Shown here piece after piece: positions 17,300 through 36,458 of a stretch of DNA of 42,500 nt. The notes beneath the pieces are model-generated. The model worked only from the letters and a program-made list of their open reading frames with translations. It was not told the origin of the DNA and did not search any database. Every line of letters begins with the position of its first letter. The stretch's first letter is position 1. The DNA is taken from NCBI GenBank assembly GCA_012295275.1, contig CM022668.1, forward strand, positions 8,369,318-8,411,817. The letters are read 5' to 3'. A program made the position numbers and the translations under genes. This DNA comes from Chrysomallon squamiferum. Taxonomy: Eukaryota; Mollusca; Gastropoda; Neomphalida; Peltospiridae.

Positions 17300-17595
17300 T
17301 TACTACTACCATTGCTACAACTTTGGCCTACTACTACTACTACTACTACTATTACTACTACTACTACTACTACTACTATTAATACTACCATTGCTACAAC
17401 TTTGGCCTACTACTACTACTACTACTACTACTGTTACTACTACTACTACTACTACTTCTACTATTACTACTACCATTGCTACAACTTTGGCCTACTACTA
17501 CTACTACTACTACTACTACTGTTACTACTACTACTACTACTACTTCTACTATTACTACTACCATTGCTACAACTTTGGCCTACTACTACTACAAA
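17110..17595. repeat. Compound (CTA)n minisatellite with a conserved spacer
   Basis: Blocks of CTA repeats alternate with six copies of the spacer attactaccattgctacaac plus tttggcc (tttac in one copy). The spacer is well kept while the CTA number varies. Long apparent reading frames here are repeat artefacts. Confidence 0.95.
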
Positions 17596-17715
17596 AAATA
17601 TGAACGGTACCAGTGAAATGTATTTAGTGTTGTGCCATGCCAAACTTATTTCCTCTAAAGTTTATGAAAATAGCCGTTCAGACAAATATAGTTTGTATGT
17701 GTATTCAAGAAATAC

Positions 17716-17735
17716 CGTGGGCGGTATAAAAAGGT
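17716..17735 (+). promoter_or_regulatory. GC box plus TATA-like core promoter motif
   Basis: gtgggcggtataaaaaggtt combines a GC-box-like GGGCGG with TATAAAAAG. No plus-strand gene that I can support follows within several kb, so it may be a fossil or chance motif. Confidence 0.25.
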
Positions 17736-17744
17736 TTACTGTAT

Positions 17745-17906
<162 letters not shown>

Positions 17907-18099
17907 TGTGTAAATCTGATACAGATTTTGCTTAGTCACGACTCATGACTGGCTAACAGTGGCCAAGGACATGTAGTCTTGTATTGACTAGTATTGATCG
18001 GTTTTCGCGAAGAACAATTAGTGTTTACTAAGAAAACCAAACAAGAGAACAAAAACCACATATATCGGGTACAGCAGTTTTCACGTAAGTGCTATTTAG

Positions 18100-18340
18100 A
18101 GATTACTTGAAATAATTTCAATATTTGCCAACCGATGTTCGAGCAAACAGTGGCTGTATTTCACTCATGAATAGCTCAGTGTGCTTCAACGTCGTCATAG
18201 CAACGGTATCCAGATTCGTACACAGAAAGGAGGATGCACTGAAGTCATTCCGGAGCGAGGGACGCAAATTCACACGATCGATCCTCCATATGTGCTGTTT
18301 GCCTCCTTCGTGAACTTCCAGCCTTGCCGCGTGTCATAAA
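18100..18340. other. Higher-GC non-repetitive island with X-box-like motif
   Basis: Sequence complexity and GC rise sharply compared with both sides. gtcgtcatagcaac at 18191-18204 is one mismatch from the RFX X-box pattern (GTNRCC, spacer, RGYAAC). Short frames exist on both strands, but none is recognisable. Confidence 0.35.
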
Positions 18341-18349
18341 AGTTTATCC

Positions 18350-19012
18350 CAAACGATTTTATACCTGTCTATCTCCCTACCTACCTGTCTGTCGTCTTTC
18401 TGTCTGTCTGTCTGTCTCTCTCTATCTATTTTTATATGTAAGTAATGCTTAATAATGTAAATAAAATGTTAACCTAAGTGTTCACTGCTTTATTTTCTCT
18501 GAAAACACAGAACGTACAGACATACAGAGACATACAGCCAGATACACACACAAACGCACAAACACACATATTAATAAAAAACAACAACACTTAATCTCTT
18601 TTTTATAGCGCCAACCAGCCACATTTAATAAATAAAAAACAAATAAACTCACACTCCAACAAATTAACAAATAAAATACTTCACAAAAATACTTATTTCA
18701 TAAAAGTTACCTATTACGTAATTATTCGGAAACATCTAAGAGAAAAACGACTACTTTAGGAGCCGCTACTGAAAAAAAAAAATAAAAAAATAAAAACAAA
18801 ACGAAAATAACAAACAATCTTTATGTCACGGTATATTCTACAAAAATCAGAATATAGCAAGTCAGTTTGACAAATGATATGAAAATTGTAAACATCATGT
18901 TATTTTGCATGACAAAAAAAAAAATAAAATAAATGACAGTAATAAAAAAAAAAAATCTAAATATCTATATAAAACTAACCAAAAGAAGAAAAAAAGTTAA
19001 ATATAATAATAA

Positions 19013-19047
<35 letters not shown>

Positions 19048-19346
19048 ATTAATAAATTAAATCCCAACAACAAGTAATAATAGCTATAAAATTGTCTGAG
19101 TATTTCACTTCAAATTACACTACAGATGTATCGCAGAGGTTTGCCGCTATCGAGTTTCGTAGTCGTGTGGACCTGCAGGGTCAGTCGTGATGTTTTAGTC
19201 ACACCCCACAGCACAATTACACGACCTCAACCCCGAGTCGTTACAGATATCAAACAAAAATAGAGCGACAGAGAGAGAGAGAAAAAAAATTGAATTTATG
19301 TTTTAGTTAAGCCATCACGAAATGGGTTGTACTGTTAAACCCCAGC

Positions 19347-19377
<31 letters not shown>

Positions 19378-20150
19378 TAGAATAACTACAACATTAAACG
19401 TCAGTACTATTTGCAGTCATATTCAAAAATAATTTGTCATAACCTGGTTTCTTAATCGTTTTTCTATACAGTATAGGTGTTCGCGAGTGTGTGTGTGTGT
19501 GAGTTTTGATATTTACTTAAAACAGACACTGCATTAAGGGTCACCACAGCTACGTCAATATGTACACGTTGCTAGTAGTAAAATGATTTATTTAATACTA
19601 ATAAAGTCAGGTCATTAATTATGTATGGAATTTTAAGGAAAAAATAAAGAGAGAGAAAAAAAAGAAAAGAACAACCCTTTTATTCATAAAAATAACTTAA
19701 AAATAATATAAAAAGATATAATAAAATAAATCAAAACGAAAAAAGTAAATAAATAAATAACAAATAAATAAAGAAGTTAGTAAATAAATAAATAAATAAA
19801 TAAATTCAGTTGATGATGTCCTGATTATGATGACTTTGATGCTGTTATGCTGACGCTGACGATGATGATAAAAATAAAAATAAAAATAAAACTTTCATTT
19901 TTTCTACATAATTTTCGAATTGTGTCAGTCGCACAATAATAAGATTCGATTAACCATGGAAACGTTTACTGTTTGTATTTACTGTATGGAATACATAACT
20001 ACATAATCACCTAATTAATATTATTGTAACTGATTTTTGTAATTAATACCGTTTTTGTTAATTTTGTTATTACTGTTCTAGTGTTGGGATTATTGTTATT
20101 GTTTGTTCTTTTTTCTTTCAATATTGTAGATTTGTATTTTTTCTTCTTCT
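18350..20150. other. Gene-free AT-rich sequence downstream of gene 2
   Basis: AAAT repeats (19012-19060 and 19745-19805), A-rich runs and (AAT)n at 19345-19378. It should include the 3' UTR of gene 2; several TTTATT (AATAAA on the minus strand) occur but none is decisive. Confidence 0.5.
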
Positions 20151-20152
20151 TT

Positions 20153-22004
<1,852 letters not shown>

Positions 22005-23164
22005 TACTCTGAAAAATGAAAACAAAAGTAATACCTAATAGTAAAACAAAGCAACAAACTAAGTAAGTAAGTAAGTAAGTAACTAACAAACTAACCAACT
22101 AACTAACTAACTAAGTTAGTAAATAAATACATAAAAAATATCCAGTCATGCAGAGGATAATAAAGAAAGTGAATAATTAAATCTGTCTGTCTTTTTGTCA
22201 GTCTTTCTTTCTGTCTAATCACCTGTCTGTACTGACACACAAACAGTACTTACTTTGAAACGATACAGTTTTTAACGGAATTATTAGCGTTTTAAACTCA
22301 GTGAAGTATTGATTCAATTTCTAAAGGAATATTAATGTCAGTAGAAATATGTCTGGTAATCTCGTGCCACATTTGACTCCATAATTCGCACTGTTTATTA
22401 AAAATTTAACAAGTAGTTTGAGCTTCTTAAGAATTTTGGTTAACATGTTAAATTACAACACGCTTACTTATACAGTGACAGAGGTCCAGCTTTCACCAAA
22501 TATATCTTGACCACAGAATAATTTTGTTTTGAAACTTGCTTGCTGTACTCTGTTTCTTTTGCAAAATTTGCTGTTTTCTTGTTTCAAAGAGTTTTTATTT
22601 CTGCTCAAGACACATGATTGTAATGCACATCTAACCATCTGTTGTTTGTTTTTCTTCACCCTGTGACATCATGTCACGTAAGTCTGAACAAAAACATATG
22701 CTACATCTGTGTTGAACTAAAACAACTCCTTAGTCTAATAACTGATGTAAAAAATCCAAACAAATATACAAATAAGTAAGCTGTTTGTTTTGCAGTAATG
22801 ACCTACAACAACTATAAAAATAAATAAGCTGTTTGTTTTGCATTAATGACCTACAATAAAGTTAACTGAATCATAACGAACAAAATAATAATAATAGCAA
22901 AAAAAAAAAAAAAATTATAATAAATAAATAAATAAATAAAATAAACATTAAATGAACACAGTATTTAGAGTTAATATTTTCTTAGTAATAGTAGCAGCGG
23001 TATTTATTTTCTTTCGTCCTGCTTCACTGCTAACACAATATCAGTGCAGACAATTCAAACAATTGTATATTAAATTAAAGTAATAAATATATGTAGGTAG
23101 GTATGTGTGTGTGTGTGCGCGTATGTATAGACCCTTACTACAGAAGTTTAGTACAACTTATGAT

Positions 23165-23412
<248 letters not shown>

Positions 23413-24010
23413 TATATATACACACACCCATATGTCCACACACACACACACAGACAGATAAACAGGAACTGAGAGAGAGGAGGGATTAAGCAGAAGTTTG
23501 CAGTCATACCTGTTTCTTTCCCTCCTTTTTTGGTAATATCGTCTTATCAAAAATTGCTCTATCTCTTGAATAGAGTGTTTTTTAACACACTCATCCACAC
23601 TGAGAACCTAGGTCAGTGAGAAAGATTTGCTAGAAATAAGTTCAGGTGTTTAGAAAGGCATCACAAAGTAGGAGCGTTGTCACGTGTGTTTCTAGCACGC
23701 TGCGCGTGGCGACATGTGCAGTGACGTCATGTTTGAGATCTTCCAGGGGAAAATCGTAAAATAATAACTAAATTGTAATTGCATTTGTTGTCCATCCTAA
23801 ATGATCATTTTCTGTTCAACCGCTTCCAAAAATATGCTGTCTTCTTGTTTATTCTATGCTTTTCTGATTGAAATAAAAAGAAGCAAAAGAAGTATATAAA
23901 TAAATAATTAATAAATAAATAAAAATATAACTAAGTAAATAAATAAAACAAATTTTATAATTTTTATTTTTGAATAAATTGTTTTTATAGGTTAGATAGA
24001 ATCTATAAAA

Positions 24011-24200
24011 ATATCAGTGGTTTCTAAGACAGTGAGAATGTAATAGGTATGTTATAAAAATATCAGGAGTTTCTAAGACAGTGAGAATGTAATAGCTATG
24101 TTATAAAAATATCAGTGGTTTCTAAGACAGTGAGAATGTAATAGCTATGTTATAAAAATATCAGGAGTTTCTAAGACAGTGAGAATGTAATACCTGTATT
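24011..24200. repeat. 49 bp tandem repeat with alternating variants
   Basis: Four copies (atatcag at 24011, 24060, 24109 and 24158) of a unit with tttctaagacagtgagaatg. Copies alternate cagtgg and caggag, so the real duplication unit is a 98 bp dimer. Confidence 0.9.
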
Positions 24201-24778
24201 ATCACAAAGATTACAGTTAAATAAATAATTGGTTTATCAGTCTATAATTGTTGATAATGAAAGCCACGCGGTTCAAAATTATAATATTTCTAATCAAAAA
24301 TACAAAAATAAATATGTAAATAATATCGCGAGACAAGAACATATTTTTTTCTTTCAAAACTGTTTTTGTTGTTGTTTAAAATATAATTATATTATTAAAG
24401 AGCCATTGCCGTCTACTCCTGCCGAATAGCCGCAAGTAATACGTTATGTGCACCATCTCGTATACAGCAGAACTAATTTAGCAATATGTCAGAAACCAGC
24501 GTCAAACTACAGGCTTTCCGCTCCAGTAGTTCTTTAATTCTCTGCATAGAAACTTGTTTGTATTCCCAGTGGTAGTTAGATTGACAAAACAGGTGGCTTT
24601 AAAATAAATCTATTGTCATTGTTAGTGCATGCATGCATACACATATTTACATATGTAGGTGTGTACATATGTGTATATTACATGTATGTATTAATGTATA
24701 TTTGTATGTATGTATGTATGTATGTTTTTATCTATGTACGTATTACATGCACAAAAATAAGTACGTGCGTGTGCATGT

Positions 24779-24916
<138 letters not shown>

Positions 24917-25468
24917 ATGAATGCACGGTAATTTAACAAGAGATTACGATCTGGTAAATCTTCCGTAAGTTCAGGATGCACTTATAATTGTTTTATATGA
25001 TACGATCATGGCAAATTAAACTTATTTTTAAAACATTTTACTCAAACATATTTTGTATCACTAAGTTAAAAACTATTCTAAAATTTAAATAAATATATTC
25101 TTCATCTACCATTTGCATGTACAAATTAAATAAATATGTCATATTTAATAACTCAAAAGCAAAAAAACAAAAACAAACAAAAAAAAACAACAAAAAAAAC
25201 AACAACCCAAAACAACAAAACAAAACAAACAAAACGAACACCAAAAACAACAATAATTAATTAGTAATTAATAATAAAAAACTTAATAAATTACTAAATA
25301 AATATATTTAGTCTCCGTTTCATTAATTTATTTCAATATATGCACTGAGTTTATTTTATACATATAAATTCTTTTCACAAGGTTTAAATATTAAAACTTA
25401 GAACATTATTTAATATATTTTCAGAATCCGAAAGTTTCATTTTAATTCATATTATTGTTTTGTATTTT

Positions 25469-27510
<2,042 letters not shown>

Positions 27511-27795
27511 TACCCTAAAAACAGTGCAAACGATGGAAACTTAATAAATAAATAGATAAATAAAGAAACAAACAAACAAACAAACAAACAAACAAACAAA
27601 AACAAATAAATAAATAATTATATAAATAAATAAATGAATAAGTAAATAAATAATTAAAAACAATAATAAATAAATAAGATACTAAATAAGTTAGATAAAT
27701 TCAGTCAGTGAGCCAATGGATAATGATGGAGGTAAGACAATGAATAATAAAATGGAAAAAACTATTGCAATGGTAGTGAACACAAAAATAAATCC

Positions 27796-27839
<44 letters not shown>

Positions 27840-28074
27840 TTAATAAATAAATAAACATATTCATTTTGAACAACATAATATATTTTACAAAATAAATAAT
27901 AATATAGACATATACAGTTATCCACGACATACATACTCTCAAAAAATAAATGTATAGTAATTAGAAACCTCTTACTTCTTCAAACAAGCAGAGCCCATGT
28001 CACGTGTATCCAGATTAGATAATCTAGGTAATCAAACTTTATCTAGGGCGCTTTTCATATATAGATATATATAA

Positions 28075-28320
28075 CTAATTTCGTGTTTTAATATCTTGAA
28101 GCTTCTTAATGCAGTGAACTGTAGCTGTGTCCGTCTCAGAAAATGATGTGGCATGGATATTATCAAATGCAGTGTTAATAAATCTTTGTGAAGCTGATGC
28201 CGTATCCCATAGAAACAAAATACAACAATTATTCAGCAAAGCAGTCGTGACCATAACAAACAATATGATCAATAATCTATTTGTTTTACCGATCTTCACA
28301 TTTTTAACTAAATCAGCTTG
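28075..28320 (-). other. Possible coding exon for a small single-span membrane protein
   Basis: A minus-strand frame open from an acceptor-like AG (ttttttcccgaatctcaag) to TAG at 28075 encodes ~80 residues with a hydrophobic segment (LLIILFVMVTTALLNNCCIL) and a Ser/Thr-rich end. It is not repeat-derived and not a recognisable family. It lies between the gene 3 promoter candidate and gene 3 exon 1, so it would be inside the gene 3 leader intron. A chance frame is quite possible. Confidence 0.2.
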
Positions 28321-28329
28321 AGATTCGGG

Positions 28330-30020
28330 AAAAAAATAAAGAAAAAGTCATATTTAACTCCGGTTTCATGTTTTATCAGTAGCAAGTAGTTAAGCAATCA
28401 TTCATATAGCCAAATATATAATTAATATTTGCTCTTCTAAACTCGCTCTCTCTATCTTGCTATAGTTGTCTTTCTCTAGCACTCTTACCGTCTCTCTCTC
28501 GTTTCTATATTTATGTAATGCTCTCTCTCTCTGTTTCACAGACACACACACACACTCACACACACAAATAAACACACCTTTATTTGCAGTGTGCGTGTAC
28601 ATATTTGTATCTATCTGTTGGTAACATCGGCAATTCGATTGATTATGGTTGTGGTCATAATTAATGTAAACAAAATGTTAACTACTAAACAGATCTAGGC
28701 GACCAGTTAAAGAATTATATAAACAGAACATTAATAAAAATGGGGAAACAAGACTGATATGTAGCAAATACTGCTATATAATTTTTAATGTTAACGGAAA
28801 CAGTAATTATAGTTGTTGTAATAGAAAATAAAGTTCAAAGTGAGAATGTGAAGACTCTGACTGTCATTTGTTTGTTCAACTCTTTCTTTATAATTTATTC
28901 ACTATTAAATAAAATACTGTTCTTTATTTATATTCTTATTTTTCACAGTTATATTTTATATATATGGTAATGAAATAAATTTTACTGTATTAAGAAATGA
29001 ATTAATTTGGACCCGTATCTTTTCAATAATAACAAATATGCTTTTTTCTATTCTTCCTTTAATGCTCATCCTATTTATCATACATGGTATTATATAAAGT
29101 TATTTTAATAATTTTAATATATTAATAAAGATCAATCGACCTTGCTTTAAGAGTGTATTGACTTGTATCTGCTAAATACAGTTTCTTTCCTTGTTTGTCA
29201 TTTTGTATTTTACATTTTAAATGTTTGTCATGTGTCCACACATCTGGACCATCTGCAGGTGATATAAGTAAAAGAGTTGATGTTTTCCTGCAATTTCACA
29301 GCAGGAAAAAATATTTATATATTTAAAATATATTTTTTATTAATGGTGTCATCGAGATCAGGACTAACGCCCAAGCACGCGAGTTTTAGGAAATGTTGCT
29401 ATTTAAAATCTAACAAAACACTAACATCGTGTAATACGTTTTATGATAAAACATTATTCAGTGCATTAAAGTCAGTTTTCATACAGTATATAGCATACAT
29501 TATAACAGCTTTACAAAAAATACTTCTTATTTAAATATAATATAAAACAAAAGTGGATTATGAATATACTTATCAGAGGTTATAATATTGTAAAAGGAGT
29601 CGCAATTTTTCTCTTTAGTTCTTACTTTCTTACATTCTTTTGAGTAAAACTGAGTGGCCAAATGTTAGTGGAGGAGTGAATAGAAATACAAAAAATTAGT
29701 CTAAGGTACTTTTTAATTTGTTTTCTTTTTCGATTTCTTTCTTTCCTTCTTTCTTTGTTACTTTGCTGTATTTTTCATTCTTTCTTTCTTATTCTTGTAA
29801 TTAAGTGTAGTGTAAACAAATACTTAAACAATCGTCTATTTGTCCGACAGTTCTGTTTATCTACACAGTCTGCAAAGAGATCTTTATATTTACTTACCAG
29901 AGGAGGAAAAGAAGGTTCTTCAAAAACACATACAAATATCCACACTATTTGTACTTTTGTGTACGTCAAATTGCGTTAACAAAATTATCCTGACAAATGT
30001 CTCACTGTGCATATCACTTA
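28330..30020. other. Likely leader intron or upstream DNA of gene 3
   Basis: AT-rich, few repeats. Splice-like signals occur on the minus strand near 29860-29900 (tctg/GTAAGTAAATA, then tctctttgcag), but the implied intron is far too short. No recognised gene. Confidence 0.35.
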
Positions 30021-30087
30021 CAAATCCGTGACTGTCACATAATTATAGAACACACTAAGACTGCCCACAGCCTCGAAAACCTTTTAT

Positions 30088-30095
30088 CTTTTATA
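30088..30095 (-). promoter_or_regulatory. TATA box and candidate promoter of sulfotransferase gene 3
   Basis: The minus strand reads ggTATAAAAGATAAAAGG. A GTAAGT donor (30021-30016) lies exactly 74 bp from the first T of the TATA, which leaves a ~40 nt non-coding first exon (about 30064-30022) that could splice to the exon 1 acceptor at 27515. The same arrangement is found at gene 4. Confidence 0.5.
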
Positions 30096-30484
30096 CCCTC
30101 TTGTGAGTGTCAGTAACTGAAATCATTTGATATAAAGCCCTAATATTTCTGTTTTTTTTCAGTAATTTATATGATTACATTTCATGTCTAGTTGTTTTCG
30201 TTATATATTGCTGTTAAGGTTAAAAAAAAAAAAAAAAAAGGTTCTACATCACTATGGAGTGGTTACCACCCGAAAGGAGCATACACTGAATACAGAAATA
30301 ATATTTACGAACATATTACTTTTATATAAAAAAGACTGAATTTCATTTCCATGTTCATAAAACAAATACCTCACGTAGATAGTATTTACAGTCTTTTCTT
30401 CTGTCTTTCTTTCAGGTAAGAACAAATCAGAAACAAGTAATACTAATACTACTACTGCTACTAATACTGCAACTTGTTCTTCTA

Positions 30485-30605
<121 letters not shown>

Positions 30606-30654
30606 GTAAGAGGAAGAAGAAGGACAAAAGTTACAAGATTAATATTTATCACTG

Positions 30655-30695
30655 TCGGACACTGATGGATTTCGACCATATTTAAACATTACAAA
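30655..30695 (-). pseudogene. More decayed sulfotransferase C-terminal fragment
   Basis: About 35 bp on the minus strand resembles the MFNYDPNPSW-coding end of the family (it reads MFKYGRNPS), with roughly one base in five changed and the Trp lost. It lies just downstream of the longer fragment, as if 3' ends had been duplicated in series. The match is short, so it could be chance, but its position favours homology. Confidence 0.45.
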
Positions 30696-30713
30696 ACAAG
30701 TTTTATATTTAAA

Positions 30714-30910
30714 TTAATGTATTCTTATGTTATCATTGTTGTTGTTAATGTCTTTCTTATTGTTGTTATAAATGCTGTAAAGATCATCATTGTTATTGTT
30801 GCTGTTATTGTTATTATTAATATGAAGCCAGGATGGATTTGGATCATAGTTAAACATTAAAAAATCTGTCGTATGAAGAGTTTTTAACTTTGAAATAATT
30901 TCTGCAGGTA
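30714..30910 (-). pseudogene. Truncated sulfotransferase 3' end (paralogue fragment)
   Basis: On the minus strand, 30910-30828 matches the last ~28 codons of the catalytic domain of genes 2-4 (PAEIISKLKTL..TDFLMFNYDPNPSW) with only a few base changes. The frame then runs on in phase through 37 codons of Asn-rich tail to a TAA at 30716-30714. Above 30910 the match to the coding exon stops, and the sequence becomes the 3' flank that follows genes 3 and 4. It is therefore the leftover end of a further paralogue. An alternative is an alternative last exon, because the break sits next to an acceptor-like tttttaatacctgcag, but no matching donor is evident. Confidence 0.75.
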
Positions 30911-31108
30911 TTAAAAACGTATTATATGAATTACAAAAATAACTAGATTTAGTGTCCGTTTCATTAAATTATTTCAATATATGCAGTGATTTTATTTTAT
31001 ACATATAAATTCTTTTCGAAAGATTTAAATATTAAAACTCTAAACATTATTTAATATATTTTCAGAAACCGAAAGTTTCATTTTAATTCATGTTATTGTT
31101 TTTAATTT

Positions 31109-32769
31109 TTAAATGTTTTTCTTTGAGCTGCTGCTTCTTTTGTTAGTTTTCTTCCTATTATTATCTTTATGGTTGTTGTTACTGTTGATATTGTTGTTAT
31201 TATTTTTCTTGTTGTGAAAGTCATTATTGTCCTTGTTACTATCATTACTCTTATTAGACTGCAACCAGGATGGATTTGGATCATAGTTAAACATTAAAAA
31301 ATCTGTCGCATAAAGAGTTTTTAACTTTGAAATAATTTCTGCAGGTACTGATCTAAACGCTTCCGATAAAAAATGTTGTCTTTGTTGTTTGACTTGATCT
31401 CTGGAGAGAGGATTTTCTCTGAATGTCTTTATCACTAAATCTGTGAACAGTTTGTCATTTACGTCTTTCAGTTTCTCGCTGGGTAATTTCGTGTCCATTG
31501 GCAAATAACCGTTTATTTGAAATGTTTTCCATAATCTCTTGGCCGTTTCTTCTTCGTTTGAGCACGATTTGCAAGGCAATTGAAAATTATATTCACTTAA
31601 CATCTGTATTTCATGTTCCACCCATATGTCGTGTCCATGAGTTCCAATCAGATGGGAGAGACCGACTTGGGACAAAATAAACTTCACGTCAGGAAGGAAA
31701 GTTTCCATCTTTCCGATCACATTTGGCTGAAATTTGCACGGGTCACACATATAGCTCACGGGAATCCAGTGTTCATTCATGTCGTCAAGTTTGGTGGAAA
31801 CGACGAATTTCAAAAACTCCTCAAACGTGACGTTGTTGTGACATTTCGGTTTCCACTTTGTCGGCGCCAGTCTTCGTGCTTCGGTACACCAAAAATCCGG
31901 AAGCAGGAATTTGTCCACATACGCTGACCAGAGTCTGGAATACGGATCCCGAGTGAACAGAAAACGAAATGTGTTGGGTAAAAATTTCTTAGCAGTTTTC
32001 ATGTTGTAAGATCTCAGATAAATCTTCGGTGCATAATGAGTTACCATCCGGGGTATTTCGTTAGGGGAGCTAACTTTAACTCCACCTGTTTCTTTGTACA
32101 GGAAGCGGAAGACGTTTATCCAGTATGTACATCCCGCCTTAGGCACCGCACAATAAGAAAGTTTGTAGATGTCGTGAGTGAGAATCCCTCTTCCGAAACC
32201 AGGAGGATTTGTGAGACAAACGTCTTGTAATTTCTTTTGTCGGTTAGTATACCTCGGTAACAGGTTCAATTTATATGTGTAAACAGGAAGCTTTTCTTCG
32301 ACAGCTAAAATATTAATTTCCAGATTCTGCTTTAATTTTACTATTAATTATCATGATTATTAAATTAATGAAATAAGAACAGCATCAACAAAAATAAAAC
32401 ATAATAAAATAAAATAAAATAAATAAAATAAATAAATGATTAAGTAAATGTATAAGTGAATAAATAAATGAATAAAAAAGTAAGAAAACATCAAGCTAAA
32501 GTAATACATATGTACATTACACGTGTATTTGTATATATATATGCATCTGTTATTGAGATATTTACTCATTATATCTATATATGTATGTATGTACACACAC
32601 ACACACACACACCCAAACAGCAGCCACAATAACAAAGATATAAATAAACAAAATTACAAAGAAAAACTAAATAATACGTACCAAAAATGTGAATGTCGTT
32701 GTAGCTGCAGTTAATAGTTAGTAGAACAGGTACCGTAATACACCAAACAATTAGTAGTAATCTCCACAT
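31109..32769 (-). CDS. Sulfotransferase gene 4: mosaic Golgi carbohydrate sulfotransferase
   Basis: Minus strand. Coding exon 1 is 32769-32682 (29 codons plus one base, GTACGT donor), after a polypyrimidine acceptor ending ttttacag. Exon 2 is 32304-31109, after attttag. The join is phase 1 and gives ~427 residues. The anchor is RLLLIVWCITVPVLLTINC. The 5'-PAPS loop YCAVPKAGCTYW is at 80-91, the 3'-PAPS motif RDPYSRLWSAYVDKF at 148-162, and HWIPVSYMCDPC follows. The tail after NPSWLQ is Asn/Lys-rich and nearly the same as in gene 3. The middle of the protein (about residues 110-310) is clearly diverged from genes 2 and 3 and in places closer to gene 1, while both flanks are nearly identical to genes 2/3. 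This suggests gene conversion. The anchor and the stem up to about residue 50 are also unlike genes 2 and 3. A TATA box lies ~330 bp upstream of the start. Confidence 0.9.
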
Positions 32770-33088
32770 AGATCTGTAAAAAAAAAACTTCTAAAAATAA
32801 ATAAATAAATAAATAAGTAAGTAAATAAATAAATTAATAAAGAAACAAACCAATAAATAAACAAATAAATACATAACTGAATAAAATTTTTAAATGAAAT
32901 AAAATAAAACAAAAATAGGAGAGAGAGAGGAAAATGTATCAATATAAATTTCATTAAAAGAAATTTAAGAATTATAATTATAATAATAATAAATAATAAG
33001 AATATAATATGTCGGTACTTACCTACGGCCTGGCCGGCGATACACAGAGTTTCTTTTAGAGAGGAAGAAATCATGACGAAAATAATAT

Positions 33089-33096
33089 CTTTTATA
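33089..33096 (-). promoter_or_regulatory. TATA box and candidate promoter of sulfotransferase gene 4
   Basis: The minus strand reads TATAAAAGATATTATTTTCG, similar to the gene 3 TATA and its following bases. A GTAAGT donor (33022-33017) is 74 bp away, as in gene 3. The predicted ~40 nt leader exon (about 33065-33023) would join the acceptor at 32774. The ATG at 33074 falls at or upstream of the expected start of transcription. Confidence 0.5.
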
Positions 33097-33099
33097 ATA

Positions 33100-35165
<2,066 letters not shown>

Positions 35166-35169
35166 TTGA

Positions 35170-35708
<539 letters not shown>

Positions 35709-35767
35709 ATGTATATATGTTATTTATATTTATTTCTCTGTTGCGAACATTGATGGTGTTTGTATAA

Positions 35768-36397
35768 ATGTACACCAACTTTTGTGAAACTGCATTTACC
35801 CCGAGGACTCCTCGCCAATGTGAACATCATACAACATGACACTTAAAACACTCTGCTTTATTGTAGTGTATTATACGACCAGCGTATAATAATAGTTTAC
35901 GTCATTTCACTCAAAGTCATGTAGTATACAAACATTTTGTCCTATATTGTTTAGTGTAATTATACCGAATTTACTTTCAAAATGAATATTTGAAAATGAT
36001 GTAATATTCAACTTCCATATTATTCTGATTGGACATTTGTCATTTTTCAATGAAATCTTTCAATAATTTAATATCCGTTGTGTTCAACATACAACAGTTA
36101 TAAAGAAACATATCTTTTCGATGAAAGTAAAACAAAAATTGTCAGTTATTTTCTATAACAGCACAGAATGAAAACGTGCTTGTTAAATGTTAATATTACA
36201 GTTCAACGACTTTTCTTAAATAATGTCTACTGAATGAGAACAGAGGCTAAGCGTGTACGTTAGCGAAACAATTGACGAAAGATAACAAAAGTGAGTCTAA
36301 CATTTCATGACCGTCTAAGGTTAGGTTGATTTGAAACTTCTTTAATATATTTTGTTTCTTTTCAGTTAAAGCTTAGACTAGCTTTACATCTTATCTA

Positions 36398-36458
<61 letters not shown>

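Noticed and set aside
29775-29969. 64-codon minus-strand frame with a Cys pair (CVDKQNC)
   Set aside because: No supporting exon partner, contains splice-like signals that would break it, and no recognised domain.
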